Part shown: positions 44,911 to 53,817 of the stretch, piece after piece
How the letters are laid out: every line of letters begins with the position of its first letter
Position numbering within the stretch: position 1 is the first letter of the stretch
NCBI GenBank assembly: GCA_964519805.1
Contig: CAZFKN010000006.1
Location: 1-58,552, forward strand
Reading direction: 5' to 3'
Source: DASQPE01 sp964519805
GTDB lineage: Bacteria; Gemmatimonadota; Gemmatimonadetes; Gemmatimonadales; GWC2-71-9
DNA: 58,552 nucleotides
Notes under the pieces: model-generated
Database searches by the model: none
What the model saw: only the letters and a program-made list of their open reading frames with translations
Told to the model about the DNA's origin: nothing
Program-made: the position numbers and the translations under genes

Positions 44911-45507
44911 ATGACGACGCTCGCCGCTTTGCTTCTCTCCGCCGCGCTGGCAGCCGGCCCGGGCGCGCCGCCGATCGCCCCACGCGCGCCCCAGGACACC
45001 GGTGCCGCGGTCACCCGCGACGGCGTGACGCTCCCGACGCACGTCGAGGTGGACGGTCGCTCCCTCGTCCTCAACGGCACCGCCACCCGCAAGAAGTTCA
45101 TCGTCAAGGTCTATGTGGCGGGCCTGTACCTGCCGGCCCATGAGGCGGACCCGGAGCGAATCCTCGCGGCGGACGAGCCGAGGCACATCGTCCTCCAGTT
45201 CGTGCACGACGTGGACAAGGGGAAGATGTGCAATGCCTGGAACGAAGCGCTCGAGAATAACACGCCCGACGCTTCGCCGGAGCTGAAGGCGCAGTTCGAG
45301 ACGTTGTGCTCGTACATGGAAGACATCAAGAAGGGCGAGCAGTTCGTGTTCACCTACGTCCCCGGCACGGGTACACGGATCGGCGTGAGAGGCGTCGAGA
45401 AGGGCGCGATCGAGGGCAAGGCCTTCGCGGACGCGCTCTTCAAAGCGTGGATCGGTCCCCACCCCGGACCCGGCCAAGGCTTCAAGAAGCAGCTTCTCGG
45501 CGTGTGA
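44911..45507 (+). CDS. Chalcone-isomerase-like exported protein
   Basis: This 198-residue protein has a short signal peptide and a chalcone-isomerase-like domain from about residue 40: SLVLNGTATRKKFIVKVYVAGLYL, GTGTRIGVRGVEKGAIEG and FADALFKAWIGP. Bacterial relatives (PF16036 type) bind fatty acids or related ligands, and none is a true chalcone isomerase. The stop overlaps the eutC start (GTGA), an odd pairing whose meaning is unclear. Confidence 0.85.
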   Translation: MTTLAALLLSAALAAGPGAPPIAPRAPQDTGAAVTRDGVTLPTHVEVDGRSLVLNGTATRKKFIVKVYVAGLYLPAHEADPERILAADEPRHIVLQFVHDVDKGKMCNAWNEALENNTPDASPELKAQFETLCSYMEDIKKGEQFVFTYVPGTGTRIGVRGVEKGAIEGKAFADALFKAWIGPHPGPGQGFKKQLLGV

Positions 45508-46331
45508 CTGGTTCGGACCCGTGGGCGGCTCTCAGGCCGCGCACGCCCGCGCGGATCGGCCTCGGTCAGTCGGGCGGCAGTCTCCCCACCAGAGCCCACC
45601 TCGATTTCCAGTTGGCGCACGCCCGCGCGCGGGACGCTGTGCATTACGCGCTCGACGTTCCCACGCTCACCGCCGATCTCCGCGGCGCAGGCCTCACACC
45701 GTGCGCGGTGCGAAGCGCCGTGCGCGATCGGCGTTCCTATCTCGCGCGTCCCGATCTCGGTCGGCGACTGGACGCCGAGTCCCGCGAGCGCATCGAGCGG
45801 CTGGCAGGGTCGGCAGGGCCGCCGGACGTGACCTTCGTAGTGGCTGACGGTCTGTCTGCCCGGGCTCCGGAACGCCACGCGGTGCCGCTCCTGGCCGCGC
45901 TGATGCCGGGGCTCGAGGCCGACGCATGGCGCGTCGGTCCCATCGTGGTAGCGGAGCAGGCACGCGTGGCGTTGGGAGACGAGATCGGCGAGCTGTTGGG
46001 AGCGGCCGTCGTGGCGGTACTCATCGGTGAGCGGCCGGGACTGAGCTCACCCGACAGCTTGGGGATCTACTTGACGTGGGGGCCGAGGGTCGGGCGGACG
46101 GACGCCGAGCGGAACTGCATCTCCAACGTACGCCCCGACGGACTCGTCTACGCGCTCGCAGCCGCGCGGCTCCGGTTCCTGATGACGGAGGCCCGCCGTC
46201 GAAAGTTGACTGGGGTGGGGCTCAAGGATGACGTGCTGTTCTCGCTCCCCGAGCCATCAGAAACGCTTCCGGCGCAGCGTCACGTCGTCGCTCCGGCTTC
46301 TCGGGCCGACGACCAGTACGAGCAGCCGTGA
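45504..46331 (+). CDS. eutC: Ethanolamine ammonia-lyase small subunit EutC, far from eutB
   Basis: This 275-residue protein has the EutC signature RIGLGQSGGSLPTRAHLDFQ with AHARARDAVHYALD. It also has VRDRRSYLARPDLGRRLD, DVTFVVADGLSA, and LTWGPRVGRTDAERNCISNVRP, the cobalamin-binding region. GTG 45504 is coupled to the chalcone-isomerase-like gene. The matching EutB is 12.6 kb upstream. The last 25 residues (from PSETLPAQRH) exceed typical EutC and overlap the convergent TonB-like gene by 75 bases. Confidence 0.94.
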   Translation: MTGSDPWAALRPRTPARIGLGQSGGSLPTRAHLDFQLAHARARDAVHYALDVPTLTADLRGAGLTPCAVRSAVRDRRSYLARPDLGRRLDAESRERIERLAGSAGPPDVTFVVADGLSARAPERHAVPLLAALMPGLEADAWRVGPIVVAEQARVALGDEIGELLGAAVVAVLIGERPGLSSPDSLGIYLTWGPRVGRTDAERNCISNVRPDGLVYALAAARLRFLMTEARRRKLTGVGLKDDVLFSLPEPSETLPAQRHVVAPASRADDQYEQP

Positions 46332-47222
46332 CTCGTAGCCCGGTGCGGTGACCCGCACGTACTGCGTCCGGCAGTTGTCGATGAGCGACATGTCGAACCG
46401 GAACTGATACTCTCCGTTGTCGTCTGTGAACGACGTGTACGGCGTGCCGAGCATCACGAGGTGCGCCCCCGCCAGCGGCCGACCGTTGTCCCCCCGGAAA
46501 ATCCGCCCCACCGCCACGCCGATCTGCGGGGCCCCGGCCGATTCGGCCGGGACGGACGGGCGCGGCACGCATTTGTCCGGCCGATCGGGCAGCTCGGTCT
46601 GGAGCGGACGGACGTCGCGCGGGCCGGCCCCGGCGGGTGGGCCTTGTTTCCGTCGCCCGAAGATGCGCTTCGCCTCGGACTCGATGGTCGGCGCGGTCGA
46701 GATGTCCACCGGCGGCGTGCTCGCGCGCGCGGCCTCCTTCGGCGACTTGTCACCCACAGTCTTGTCGTCGGGCTCCTCGGCACCGGACGAACGCTTGTCC
46801 TCGGGCGGAGCGTTCGCCTCGGGCTCGGGCGTGGGCTGCTTTACCGCCGGGGGCGGAGCTACGGGCCGTGGCGGCGGGGGCGTTTCCGCTGTCGGCGGCG
46901 GAGGCGGAGGAGGTGGTGGCGGCGCAACTTCTCGCGGAGGCGGCGGGGGCGGGATGTAGAGCGGCACCACGTGCTCCCGCTGCTCCGCCGGCGGCCGAGC
47001 GACTTTCTCTTCCTGAGGCTTCTCGGCCTCCTGGCGCGTGAGCAACAAGGCCAGCACGATCACACCCAGGTGCACCACCGCGCTGGTGCTCAGCGACACC
47101 CACGGGCGACGGGTGCTCTTCGGAAGAAAGAGCGGATGCGCGGGCGGGCGCATCTTGCGCTCGGTATCGGCGGGACGGCGCCGCCCGGGTGTCCGAGGGA
47201 ACAGGGGGCCGACGATGGCCAT
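46257..47222 (-). CDS. TonB-like protein with a carboxypeptidase-regulatory-like C-terminal domain
   Basis: The 321-residue product has one membrane helix (VVHLGVIVLALLLT, about residues 50-63) and a Pro-rich span (polyproline runs around 95-135). Charged KxxK/ExxE segments lead to a C-terminal beta-sandwich of the CarboxypepD_reg type (VAVGRIFRGDNGRPLAGAHLVMLG to the RKRF end). TonB proteins have the same membrane plus Pro-rich plan but normally end in a TonB_C domain, which is not visible. ATG 47222 is the plausible start. Confidence 0.8.
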   Translation of the reverse strand: MAIVGPLFPRTPGRRRPADTERKMRPPAHPLFLPKSTRRPWVSLSTSAVVHLGVIVLALLLTRQEAEKPQEEKVARPPAEQREHVVPLYIPPPPPPREVAPPPPPPPPPPTAETPPPPRPVAPPPAVKQPTPEPEANAPPEDKRSSGAEEPDDKTVGDKSPKEAARASTPPVDISTAPTIESEAKRIFGRRKQGPPAGAGPRDVRPLQTELPDRPDKCVPRPSVPAESAGAPQIGVAVGRIFRGDNGRPLAGAHLVMLGTPYTSFTDDNGEYQFRFDMSLIDNCRTQYVRVTAPGYESRLLVLVVGPRSRSDDVTLRRKRF

Positions 47223-47225
47223 CCC

Positions 47226-47408
47226 TCAGACCTCTGCCGCCGCGGTCAGACACATGGCGCCCGCAGCCCCGAACGGCCCGATCAACCCGTAGAGCACGAG
47301 GTTGATGGGCGTCGAGCGGATCGCCGCGGCGACCAGGAGCGTCACGAATGTGACGGCCGCGACGATCCGGGCGTAGTGGACGGCCCGGGGCCGGGGTGCC
47401 GCGGTCAC
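47226..47408 (-). pseudogene. MFS transporter remnant (first helices, internal deletion)
   Basis: The 60-residue frame (GTG 47408) reads HYARIVAAVTFVTLLVAA, then AIRSTP, directly followed by INLVLYGLIGPFGAA before it ends. In MFS transporters of the type with a HYAWIVAAVTF start, the loop and second-helix segment (about 25 residues) lie between RSTP and the INL-LYGLIGPF segment. That stretch is missing here and the following 11 helices are absent. It is probably a decayed transporter gene with an in-frame deletion. Confidence 0.65.
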
Positions 47409-47426
47409 CGAGTCCCCGTGGCCGGC

Positions 47427-47630
47427 TCAGTCCTCTCGCCTGGCAGACGAGAAGAGATAAAGTCCGACGAGGAGCAGCAGCAGCGCACCGACGATCGGCC
47501 CGGGGCCGCCGTAGTTCTCGACGCTGAACGGGAGCGTCCCCGGATCCCGCGCCACGCGGATGACGACGAGGAGATCGACGGCGAGCGCGGTGAAGCCGAG
47601 CACGATCAGGAAGATGGCGACCTTACGCAT
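47427..47630 (-). CDS. Small two-helix membrane protein
   Basis: ATG 47630 opens a 67-residue frame with helices at about 4-24 (KVAIFLIVLGFTALAVDLL) and 46-62 (IVGALLLLLVGLYLFSS). GGAAC lies six bases upstream of the ATG. Nothing else can be said of its function. It follows the DinB gene on the same strand after 26 bases. Confidence 0.6.
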   Translation of the reverse strand: MRKVAIFLIVLGFTALAVDLLVVIRVARDPGTLPFSVENYGGPGPIVGALLLLLVGLYLFSSARRED

Positions 47631-47656
47631 GGACGTTCCCGGGGGTGAATGGATGA

Positions 47657-48223
47657 TCAGCGATCGGGAGCCGGCGCCTGGTCGGAGAGGCGGCGGGCGG
47701 TCTCCCGGATCTGCATCGTGTGCCGCTCCTCGTGCTGGGCGAGGAAGAGCAGCCATTGATAAAACGTGAGCGATCCGAAGAGCGGGTGCGGGGCCGTGAG
47801 GTCCCCGATCGCGCGGCCGCTCACACGGTGAACCAGCTCCAGGATTCTGCGCCGGCTCTCGGCAAGACCGGTAACGGCCTCGTCCATGGTCATGCGCCCC
47901 GTGGGGGCGACGGCTGTGGGTGACTGCATCCGCCGCCAGACATCCTTCAACGCGAAGCGATCGAGACTGGTGATGATCGAAGCCGTCGATGTTTCCGGAC
48001 CGAGTGTCTCGGCCTGCTTGCCCAGCCGGCCGAGCAGCCGCCCGATGCCGTTCTCGACAATGAGCAGGTGCTCGACGACCTCGGCGATGGACCACGCGTC
48101 GGCGCACGGTCGCTGGGCAGCGATATCGGCCGGCGTGTGCGCGATGACCGCAAGTAGGCCCACCCGCGTGCGCTCCAGCTCGCCCTGGATTTCGGCGAGG
48201 CGCGGGTGCAGCGTCGCGGTCAC
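47657..48223 (-). CDS. DinB-family protein
   Basis: This 188-residue four-helix protein has DinB landmarks: WSIAEVVEHLLIVENGIGRL, then QWLLFLAQHEERHTMQIRET with the metal-site His residues. GTG 48223 overlaps the heme A synthase stop (GTGA). The role is unknown; characterised relatives are thiol-dependent transferases. Confidence 0.85.
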   Translation of the reverse strand: MTATLHPRLAEIQGELERTRVGLLAVIAHTPADIAAQRPCADAWSIAEVVEHLLIVENGIGRLLGRLGKQAETLGPETSTASIITSLDRFALKDVWRRMQSPTAVAPTGRMTMDEAVTGLAESRRRILELVHRVSGRAIGDLTAPHPLFGSLTFYQWLLFLAQHEERHTMQIRETARRLSDQAPAPDR

Positions 48224-49191
48224 GCGCGCGATCCAGTCGCCACAGCCGGCTCGGTGAGCGCAGGCCTCGACTCAGCGGCCGGCGCCGGACGCCGGTCCGC
48301 GAGGGCGGCGGCGCTCAGCAACACGAGGGTGACCCAGACCGCATCTGCCAGAAGCAGGTGGGTGAGCTGGAGCCAGATCGGCGCCAGTAGCGCAATGTTC
48401 GCCATCCCCGCGAGCCACTGCAGCACGATGAGTGTCCCGAGCGTGCGCGCGAAGCGGCCGAGCAGCGGGTCGACTCGCCGCGCGGCAAGTGTGACCGCGA
48501 CGCTGATGAGATAGGCGCCGACCGCCACTGCCGCCGCGGGATGGAGCACGCGGAGTCGGAGCAGAATGTGCGCGGTCGGCGACGCGTCCTGGCGGAGCCC
48601 CTCACCCAGTGACGCTGCCGGGAAGAGCGTGTCCCCGAGGGCCGTGATGGCCCCGCTCATGCCGACGACCAGCGTGGCCAGGAGAGCCGCGCCCAGGCAC
48701 CACGTGACGGCGCCTTGGCCCCGAAGTCGCACCGGCGGGCCGCCCGAGGCCCACCACGCGGTGAGCGCCAGCGAGCCCAGCAGCAGGAACGTATTGAGGA
48801 GGTGGGCGCCGAGAGAGAACGCCCGGGTGAGCGAATCGTTGTGCGCCACCAGCTCGAACAGGACCAATCCCGCGCCGAGCAACGCCTCCCCCACCATGAA
48901 GAGGAGCGAAAACGCGGCGCCCAATCGGATCGCGGAGCCGCGCGGCGCCGCCCGGCGGGACCACAGAAACAGCCCGACCACCAGCAGCAGAGCCGACCCG
49001 CTCGTTACCCGATGGGCCAGTTCGATCAGCGTGGCCGTTGCGGGGTCGCGGGGGATGACCTGCCCCTGGCAGAGGGGCCAGTGGCTGCCGCACCCCGCTC
49101 CCGACCCCGAGGCCCGGACAAAGGCGCCCCAGAGGACGACCGCCAGGTTTCCGGCAAGAACGCCCCAGGCATACCGCGCGAAACGGCTCAT
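48220..49191 (-). CDS. ctaA: Heme A synthase (COX15/CtaA)
   Basis: This 323-residue protein has eight membrane helices and the CtaA features: N-terminal GAFVRASGSGAGCGSHWPLCQG with the redox Cys pair in the first periplasmic loop, IELAHRVTSG, LGAHLLNTFLLL and RVLHPAAAV with haem-binding histidines. It oxidises haem O to haem A for an aa3 oxidase. It lies 45 bases after the Mur-ligase gene of the cyanophycin operon and overlaps the DinB gene. No oxidase subunits are adjacent. Confidence 0.94.
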   Translation of the reverse strand: MSRFARYAWGVLAGNLAVVLWGAFVRASGSGAGCGSHWPLCQGQVIPRDPATATLIELAHRVTSGSALLLVVGLFLWSRRAAPRGSAIRLGAAFSLLFMVGEALLGAGLVLFELVAHNDSLTRAFSLGAHLLNTFLLLGSLALTAWWASGGPPVRLRGQGAVTWCLGAALLATLVVGMSGAITALGDTLFPAASLGEGLRQDASPTAHILLRLRVLHPAAAVAVGAYLISVAVTLAARRVDPLLGRFARTLGTLIVLQWLAGMANIALLAPIWLQLTHLLLADAVWVTLVLLSAAALADRRPAPAAESRPALTEPAVATGSRA

Positions 49192-49236
49192 TGTACTAAA
49201 GATACGCTGGAGGCTCCGGTGCGTTGAGCCGCCCAG

Positions 49237-50982
49237 CTATCGGGGCAGCGGGCGCCCGGGCTCCCAGCCTTCTCGGCGCAGCCGCTCCAGCAGGCCCAGG
49301 GCGGCCTGCTGGTCCACGTGGATGGTGAGGAGCAGCAGATCCCCCGGTAGGGCCCAGCCAAGCGCCTCGCGCAAGGCACCTAGATCGTCGGGCGCCGTCG
49401 ACACGTGAGCGTCGGGAACGCCGAGGCGGCGAAGCTCGCCGGCGAGCAGACCGGGCACCTCTCCGGGAGCCCGTCCCCGCCGGTATTTCTCCATCTCCTT
49501 CACGATGACATGATCGGGGCGGAGGGCGAGGGCGGCGCGGGCCAGCTCGCGGATGGCCTCGTCGTCGCGGTCGCCGGCCTGGCCGATAGCCACTAGGCGG
49601 CGCCGGGAGGGCAGCGCGGCCGCGATGCCGGCGAGGGCGGCCATGCCTTGCGGGTTGTGTGCGAAGTCTACGACGACCTTGACGTTTCCCAACTCGTACA
49701 AGTTTGCCCGACCGGGATTGTCGGCCGCCGAGCCCTGGAAACCGGTCAGCCCGCGGGCAATCGCCTCAACCGGCAATCCGAGCACGCCGGCGGCCGCGAT
49801 GGCCGCAAGCGCATTGTCCACGTTGTGCCGGGCACCTCCGCCGAAGGTGATCGGTGCGGCGGCGACCGGGGCCACCGTGTCTCTTTGGCCGCCACGCGCC
49901 AGCACGAACGCGTCTCGCTCCACGACGCAGGCATCGCCTCCGGCCGCGAGGTGGCGGGCAATGACCCCGTCGCCCTGGCCCCCCTGGCCAAACCAGACGA
50001 TGCGTGGAGCGAGTCGGGGGGCGGCCGCGACCAGGGATGCATCGCCCGCGTTCAGGACCAACGCACCCGACGTCCCCACGGCGCGGGCCACGACCAGCTT
50101 CGCGTCGGCCAGGGCGGCGAGATCGAAGACGCCGAACTCGCCGAAGTGATCCTCGGCGACATTCGTGACGACCGCGACTTCGGCCCGCTCGATCGCGAGG
50201 CCCCGGCGGAGCAACCCGCCTCGCGCGGTCTCGAGCACCGCGGTCTCGACCCGGGTGTCGCGCAGCAGCAGCCGGGCGCCTTCCGGCCCCGCGTAATCTC
50301 CGCGCGCCAGTGCTTCGGCGCCCGCGAATACGCCGTCGGTGCAGGTGTAGCCGGCTACTCGCCCGGACGCCGCGAGGATTGCCGCAAGGAGGCGGACGGT
50401 GGTCGTCTTGCCGTTGGATCCCGTGACGAGAGCCACGGGGATGTCGTGCGCGCGGCCCCAAGGCACTTGATCGGGATCAGGCAGGTGGCCGACGGGCCAC
50501 GCGATCGAGCCGGTGCCCTCTCCGACGGAAACCATCCGGTTGTCGACGAGCAGCTGGGTTCCGTGCAGGCGGGCCGCGTCGCGCAGGGCCAGAAGGCGGG
50601 GATTCCGTTCCCGCGCGATGCGGGCCGAGAGTCTGGCGACCGCCGGCTCGACGCGAGGCTCGGGAAAGCCCGATACGACCGCCAGGGTCGCGTCCCACGC
50701 CCATTCGTTGATCTCGGTTGCCGCGTACAGCGCGTCGGGAGGTGCGGTGAGCGCGAGGCTGGCGCCGCCTGGAAAACGGAGCTCGTGCAGCTCTTCGTCG
50801 TTCCAGCCGAGCGCGTCCAGGATCCGGCGGGCTTGGAACCTCCAGGCGGACAGGATCCGCTCGCCTTCGGCGGGCGACCCCGGCAGGGTCACGTCGATCA
50901 CGGCGCCCGCGCGCGCCATGAGGCGGTTCGGGCCGGTCAGGCGCCGCGAATCGGTTCGACCGGCGGCGAGAACGTCGGTCAA
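49237..50982 (-). CDS. Cyanophycin-synthetase-like Mur ligase without an ATP-grasp domain
   Basis: This 581-residue protein starts at TTG 50982, overlapping the cphA stop (TTGA), which retains the conserved SRRLTGPNRL segment; ATG 50919 would remove it. Residues 1-180 form a domain unlike the cphA N-terminus. The Mur ligase part begins with the P-loop VTGSNGKTTT (about 186-195), then TDGVFAGAEAL, ETARGGLLRRGLAIE, VTNVAEDHFGEFG and VVVDFAHNPQGMAAL. All ATP-binding motifs look intact. It may add Arg or another amino acid, or act on cyanophycin dipeptides, which is inference. Confidence 0.85.
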   Translation of the reverse strand: MTDVLAAGRTDSRRLTGPNRLMARAGAVIDVTLPGSPAEGERILSAWRFQARRILDALGWNDEELHELRFPGGASLALTAPPDALYAATEINEWAWDATLAVVSGFPEPRVEPAVARLSARIARERNPRLLALRDAARLHGTQLLVDNRMVSVGEGTGSIAWPVGHLPDPDQVPWGRAHDIPVALVTGSNGKTTTVRLLAAILAASGRVAGYTCTDGVFAGAEALARGDYAGPEGARLLLRDTRVETAVLETARGGLLRRGLAIERAEVAVVTNVAEDHFGEFGVFDLAALADAKLVVARAVGTSGALVLNAGDASLVAAAPRLAPRIVWFGQGGQGDGVIARHLAAGGDACVVERDAFVLARGGQRDTVAPVAAAPITFGGGARHNVDNALAAIAAAGVLGLPVEAIARGLTGFQGSAADNPGRANLYELGNVKVVVDFAHNPQGMAALAGIAAALPSRRRLVAIGQAGDRDDEAIRELARAALALRPDHVIVKEMEKYRRGRAPGEVPGLLAGELRRLGVPDAHVSTAPDDLGALREALGWALPGDLLLLTIHVDQQAALGLLERLRREGWEPGRPLPR

Positions 50983-53768
50983 TCTTCGGTTTCCCGGGCC
51001 AGTCTGACGCCGCGCTCGTCGCGGACCAGCGCGTCGCCGTTGAGGGACGGGACCTCGACCGGAGGCAGATCGGGGACGACGGCGGGCGCCGCTCGGGAGC
51101 GATCCGCAACGGACGGCGCCGCGTCCGGCCGGAAGTTGATCACCTGCTTCCACGTCCGGGTGAGCGCATCCGCGAACAAAAGCACGAGATCCCCGGGCCG
51201 CGCGAGCTGGAGCGCATGTTCGTGGGCTTCGCGTTCGTCGGGCACCAGGTCGATGTGATCGGCGGGGACGCCGCTGGCGAGCAAGCCGTCGCGCAGAAGC
51301 CTGGGCACTTCGTCGTTTCCGCGTCCGCGCGGCCGGTCGTCCCGGCGACAGATGTAGTGGTCGAACCGTCCCGCCGCCGCCCGTGCGATCTCGAGGATGT
51401 CCTGGTCGCGCCGGTCTCCCGGGGCCGCGAGCACCACCACGCGGCGCCCCGCGACGTCGAGCCGCTGGGCGAGCTGCGACATCAAATCCACCGCGGGCGC
51501 GTTGTGGCCGTAGTCGACGATGACCTTGAACGGATGCTCATCGAACACGTTCATCCGTCCCGGTGTCTGGAAGAACGACGTCTGGAAGGTGCGAAGCCCG
51601 TGGCGAATGTCCTCCAGCTTCACGCCCATGCTGAAGGCCATCGCGGCCGCGAACATCGCGTTCTGTACGTTGTGTGTGGCCCGCCCCTCCAGCGTAGCCG
51701 GCACAAGGTGCGTCCACAGCAGGGGAATGTGGGCGCCGTGGTCGTAGATCGTGATCATCTGACCCTTGATGCCCTGCTCGAGCACGACCCCCCGCCCACC
51801 GGCCGTGATGTGCTCCCGGACCAGCGGGTGCGACGGGCTCATGGTGACGTAGCAGAGATGCTTCGCTTCGGCATAATCGGCCATCCGGAGGCAGAGCGGG
51901 TCGTCCGCGTTGAGCACCGCCGTGTCGGTCGCGACCTCCACCACGATCCGCTTGACCCGCGCCAGGTCGTCGAGGGTGTCCACGCCGCGGAGTCCGAGGT
52001 GATCAGACTGCACGTTGAGGACTGCCCCCACGTCGCAGTGGCGCACGCCCATGCCCGCGCGCAGCAGGCCGCCGCGCGCCAGCTCCAGCACCGCCACGTC
52101 CACGAAGGGATCGCTCAGCACCATCCGGGTGGCGACCGGGCCCGTCATGTCTCCCTCGACCGTCCGCTGGCCGTCGATGTACACGCCGTCGGTCGTGGTG
52201 AGCCCCACGTGATGACCGACCAGCTTGTGGATGTGCGCCAACATCCGGGCCGTCGTGGTCTTGCCGTTGGTGCCGGTGAGGGCCGCGATCGGAATCCGGC
52301 TCGGACTTCCGGGCGGGAAGAGCATGTCGATCACGGCTCCCGCCACGTCGCGCGGGCGTCCCGAGCTCGGCGCCAGGTGCATCCGGAAGCCGGGGGCCGC
52401 GTTTACTTCGCAGATCGCCCCGCCGACCGTCTTGTAGGACTCGGTGATGTCGGGCGAGAGGAAGTCCACGCCGCCCACGTCCAGCCCGATCGCCTTGATT
52501 GCGCGGACGGCCATCTCGGCGTTGTCGGGATGCACGACGTCGGTCACATCCTCCGCCGTGCCGCCGGTCGAGAGGTTGGCCGTGAGACGGAGACCGACGA
52601 CTTCGCCGGCGGCGGGCACACTCTGCCGGGTGTAGCCCTTCTCCGCGAGCAGGCGGTCGGCCTGGTGGTCGAACTCGATCCGGGTCAGCACCTTCTCATG
52701 CCCGATGCCACGCCGGGGATCTGCGTTCACCTCCGCCACCAAGGCCTCGACCGTCCGGGTCCCGTCGCCGACGACGTGTCCGGGCAGCCGCTTTGACACC
52801 GCGATCAGTTCGCTATTCACGACCAGCATCCGGTGATCGTCGCCCACCACGAATTTCTCGACGACGACGCTCCGGCTGATCTGCTGCGCGACCTGGAAGG
52901 CGGCCCGCACCTGCTCCGTTGTGCGCAGATTGAGCGACACGCCCCGGCCGTGATTGCCGTTGTATGGCTTGACGACCACGGGGAAGCCGATCGCCTCCGC
53001 CGCCCGGACCGCGTCGTCTTCGCGGGAACAGAGCCGCTGTCGCGGGACCGGGAGACCCAGGTTTCCGAGAATCTTGTTCGTCTCCTCCTTGTCCGACGCC
53101 AACTCCACCGCGATGTGCGGCGTCCGGCTGGTCACCGTCGCCTGGATGCGCTGCTGATACCGGCCGTGGCCGAACTGGATCAGGCTCTGGTCGTTGAGCC
53201 GGATCCACGGGATGCCGCGTTCCTCGGCCACGTGCACCAGCGCCGCGGTGCTGGGTCCGAGGGCCCGCCGCTGCGCGAAGCGGATGAAGTCGTCCCGTTC
53301 GCGGCCGAAGTCGAACCCGGCGGACGCGAGCGCAGGAGGCCGGAGGGATTCGGGCAGGCGGCTGACCAGGAAGGCGAGGGCGAGTTGACCGGCCTCGAGG
53401 CCCACGTCCTGCTGCTCGTACTCGTAGACCACGTGATAGACACCGGGTCGTCCGGCCGAGCGCGTCTTCCCGAAGGTGACCTTTTCCCCCGCCACGTTCT
53501 GGAGCTCGATGGCGGTGTGCTCCAGGACATGGCCGAGCCAGGTGCCTTCGTCCTCCGTCAGGCGGCGCACGAACCCGCCTGCCTCACCGTAGGAGCAGCC
53601 GTGCTCCCTGAGTCCGGGCAGCGCCTCGAGGAGGCCATCGATGAACGGGGCGCCCAGCCGGCCGGTAGGCCATGCTTCCAGGGGCCCCAGGTCCAGCTCG
53701 AGCCGGATGACCGGGAAGTGGGCGTAGATGCTCGGTCCGACGTAGACCGATCGCTCGACGATGCGCAT
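50979..53768 (-). CDS. cphA: Cyanophycin synthetase
   Basis: This 929-residue enzyme polymerises Asp and Arg into cyanophycin. It has an N-terminal domain (1-160), an ATP-grasp domain (about 225-485; SDKEETNKILGNLGLPVP, VVKPYNGNHGRGVSLNL, FLSPDITESYKTVGGAICEVNAAPG-like blocks) that adds Asp, and a Mur-ligase domain with P-loop TGTNGKTTTAR (499-508) that adds Arg. Further blocks are ELARGGLLRAGMGV, NVQSDHLGLRGV and VIVDYGHNAPAVDLM. ATG 53768 is conserved (MRIVERSVYVGPSIY). It lies 49 bases after the cyanophycinase gene. Confidence 0.95.
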   Translation of the reverse strand: MRIVERSVYVGPSIYAHFPVIRLELDLGPLEAWPTGRLGAPFIDGLLEALPGLREHGCSYGEAGGFVRRLTEDEGTWLGHVLEHTAIELQNVAGEKVTFGKTRSAGRPGVYHVVYEYEQQDVGLEAGQLALAFLVSRLPESLRPPALASAGFDFGRERDDFIRFAQRRALGPSTAALVHVAEERGIPWIRLNDQSLIQFGHGRYQQRIQATVTSRTPHIAVELASDKEETNKILGNLGLPVPRQRLCSREDDAVRAAEAIGFPVVVKPYNGNHGRGVSLNLRTTEQVRAAFQVAQQISRSVVVEKFVVGDDHRMLVVNSELIAVSKRLPGHVVGDGTRTVEALVAEVNADPRRGIGHEKVLTRIEFDHQADRLLAEKGYTRQSVPAAGEVVGLRLTANLSTGGTAEDVTDVVHPDNAEMAVRAIKAIGLDVGGVDFLSPDITESYKTVGGAICEVNAAPGFRMHLAPSSGRPRDVAGAVIDMLFPPGSPSRIPIAALTGTNGKTTTARMLAHIHKLVGHHVGLTTTDGVYIDGQRTVEGDMTGPVATRMVLSDPFVDVAVLELARGGLLRAGMGVRHCDVGAVLNVQSDHLGLRGVDTLDDLARVKRIVVEVATDTAVLNADDPLCLRMADYAEAKHLCYVTMSPSHPLVREHITAGGRGVVLEQGIKGQMITIYDHGAHIPLLWTHLVPATLEGRATHNVQNAMFAAAMAFSMGVKLEDIRHGLRTFQTSFFQTPGRMNVFDEHPFKVIVDYGHNAPAVDLMSQLAQRLDVAGRRVVVLAAPGDRRDQDILEIARAAAGRFDHYICRRDDRPRGRGNDEVPRLLRDGLLASGVPADHIDLVPDEREAHEHALQLARPGDLVLLFADALTRTWKQVINFRPDAAPSVADRSRAAPAVVPDLPPVEVPSLNGDALVRDERGVRLARETED

Positions 53769-53817
53769 GGTTGTGCTAAGTTGCGTTGCGGAATGGGGTT
53801 CCGCTAGGGTCCTGGCT

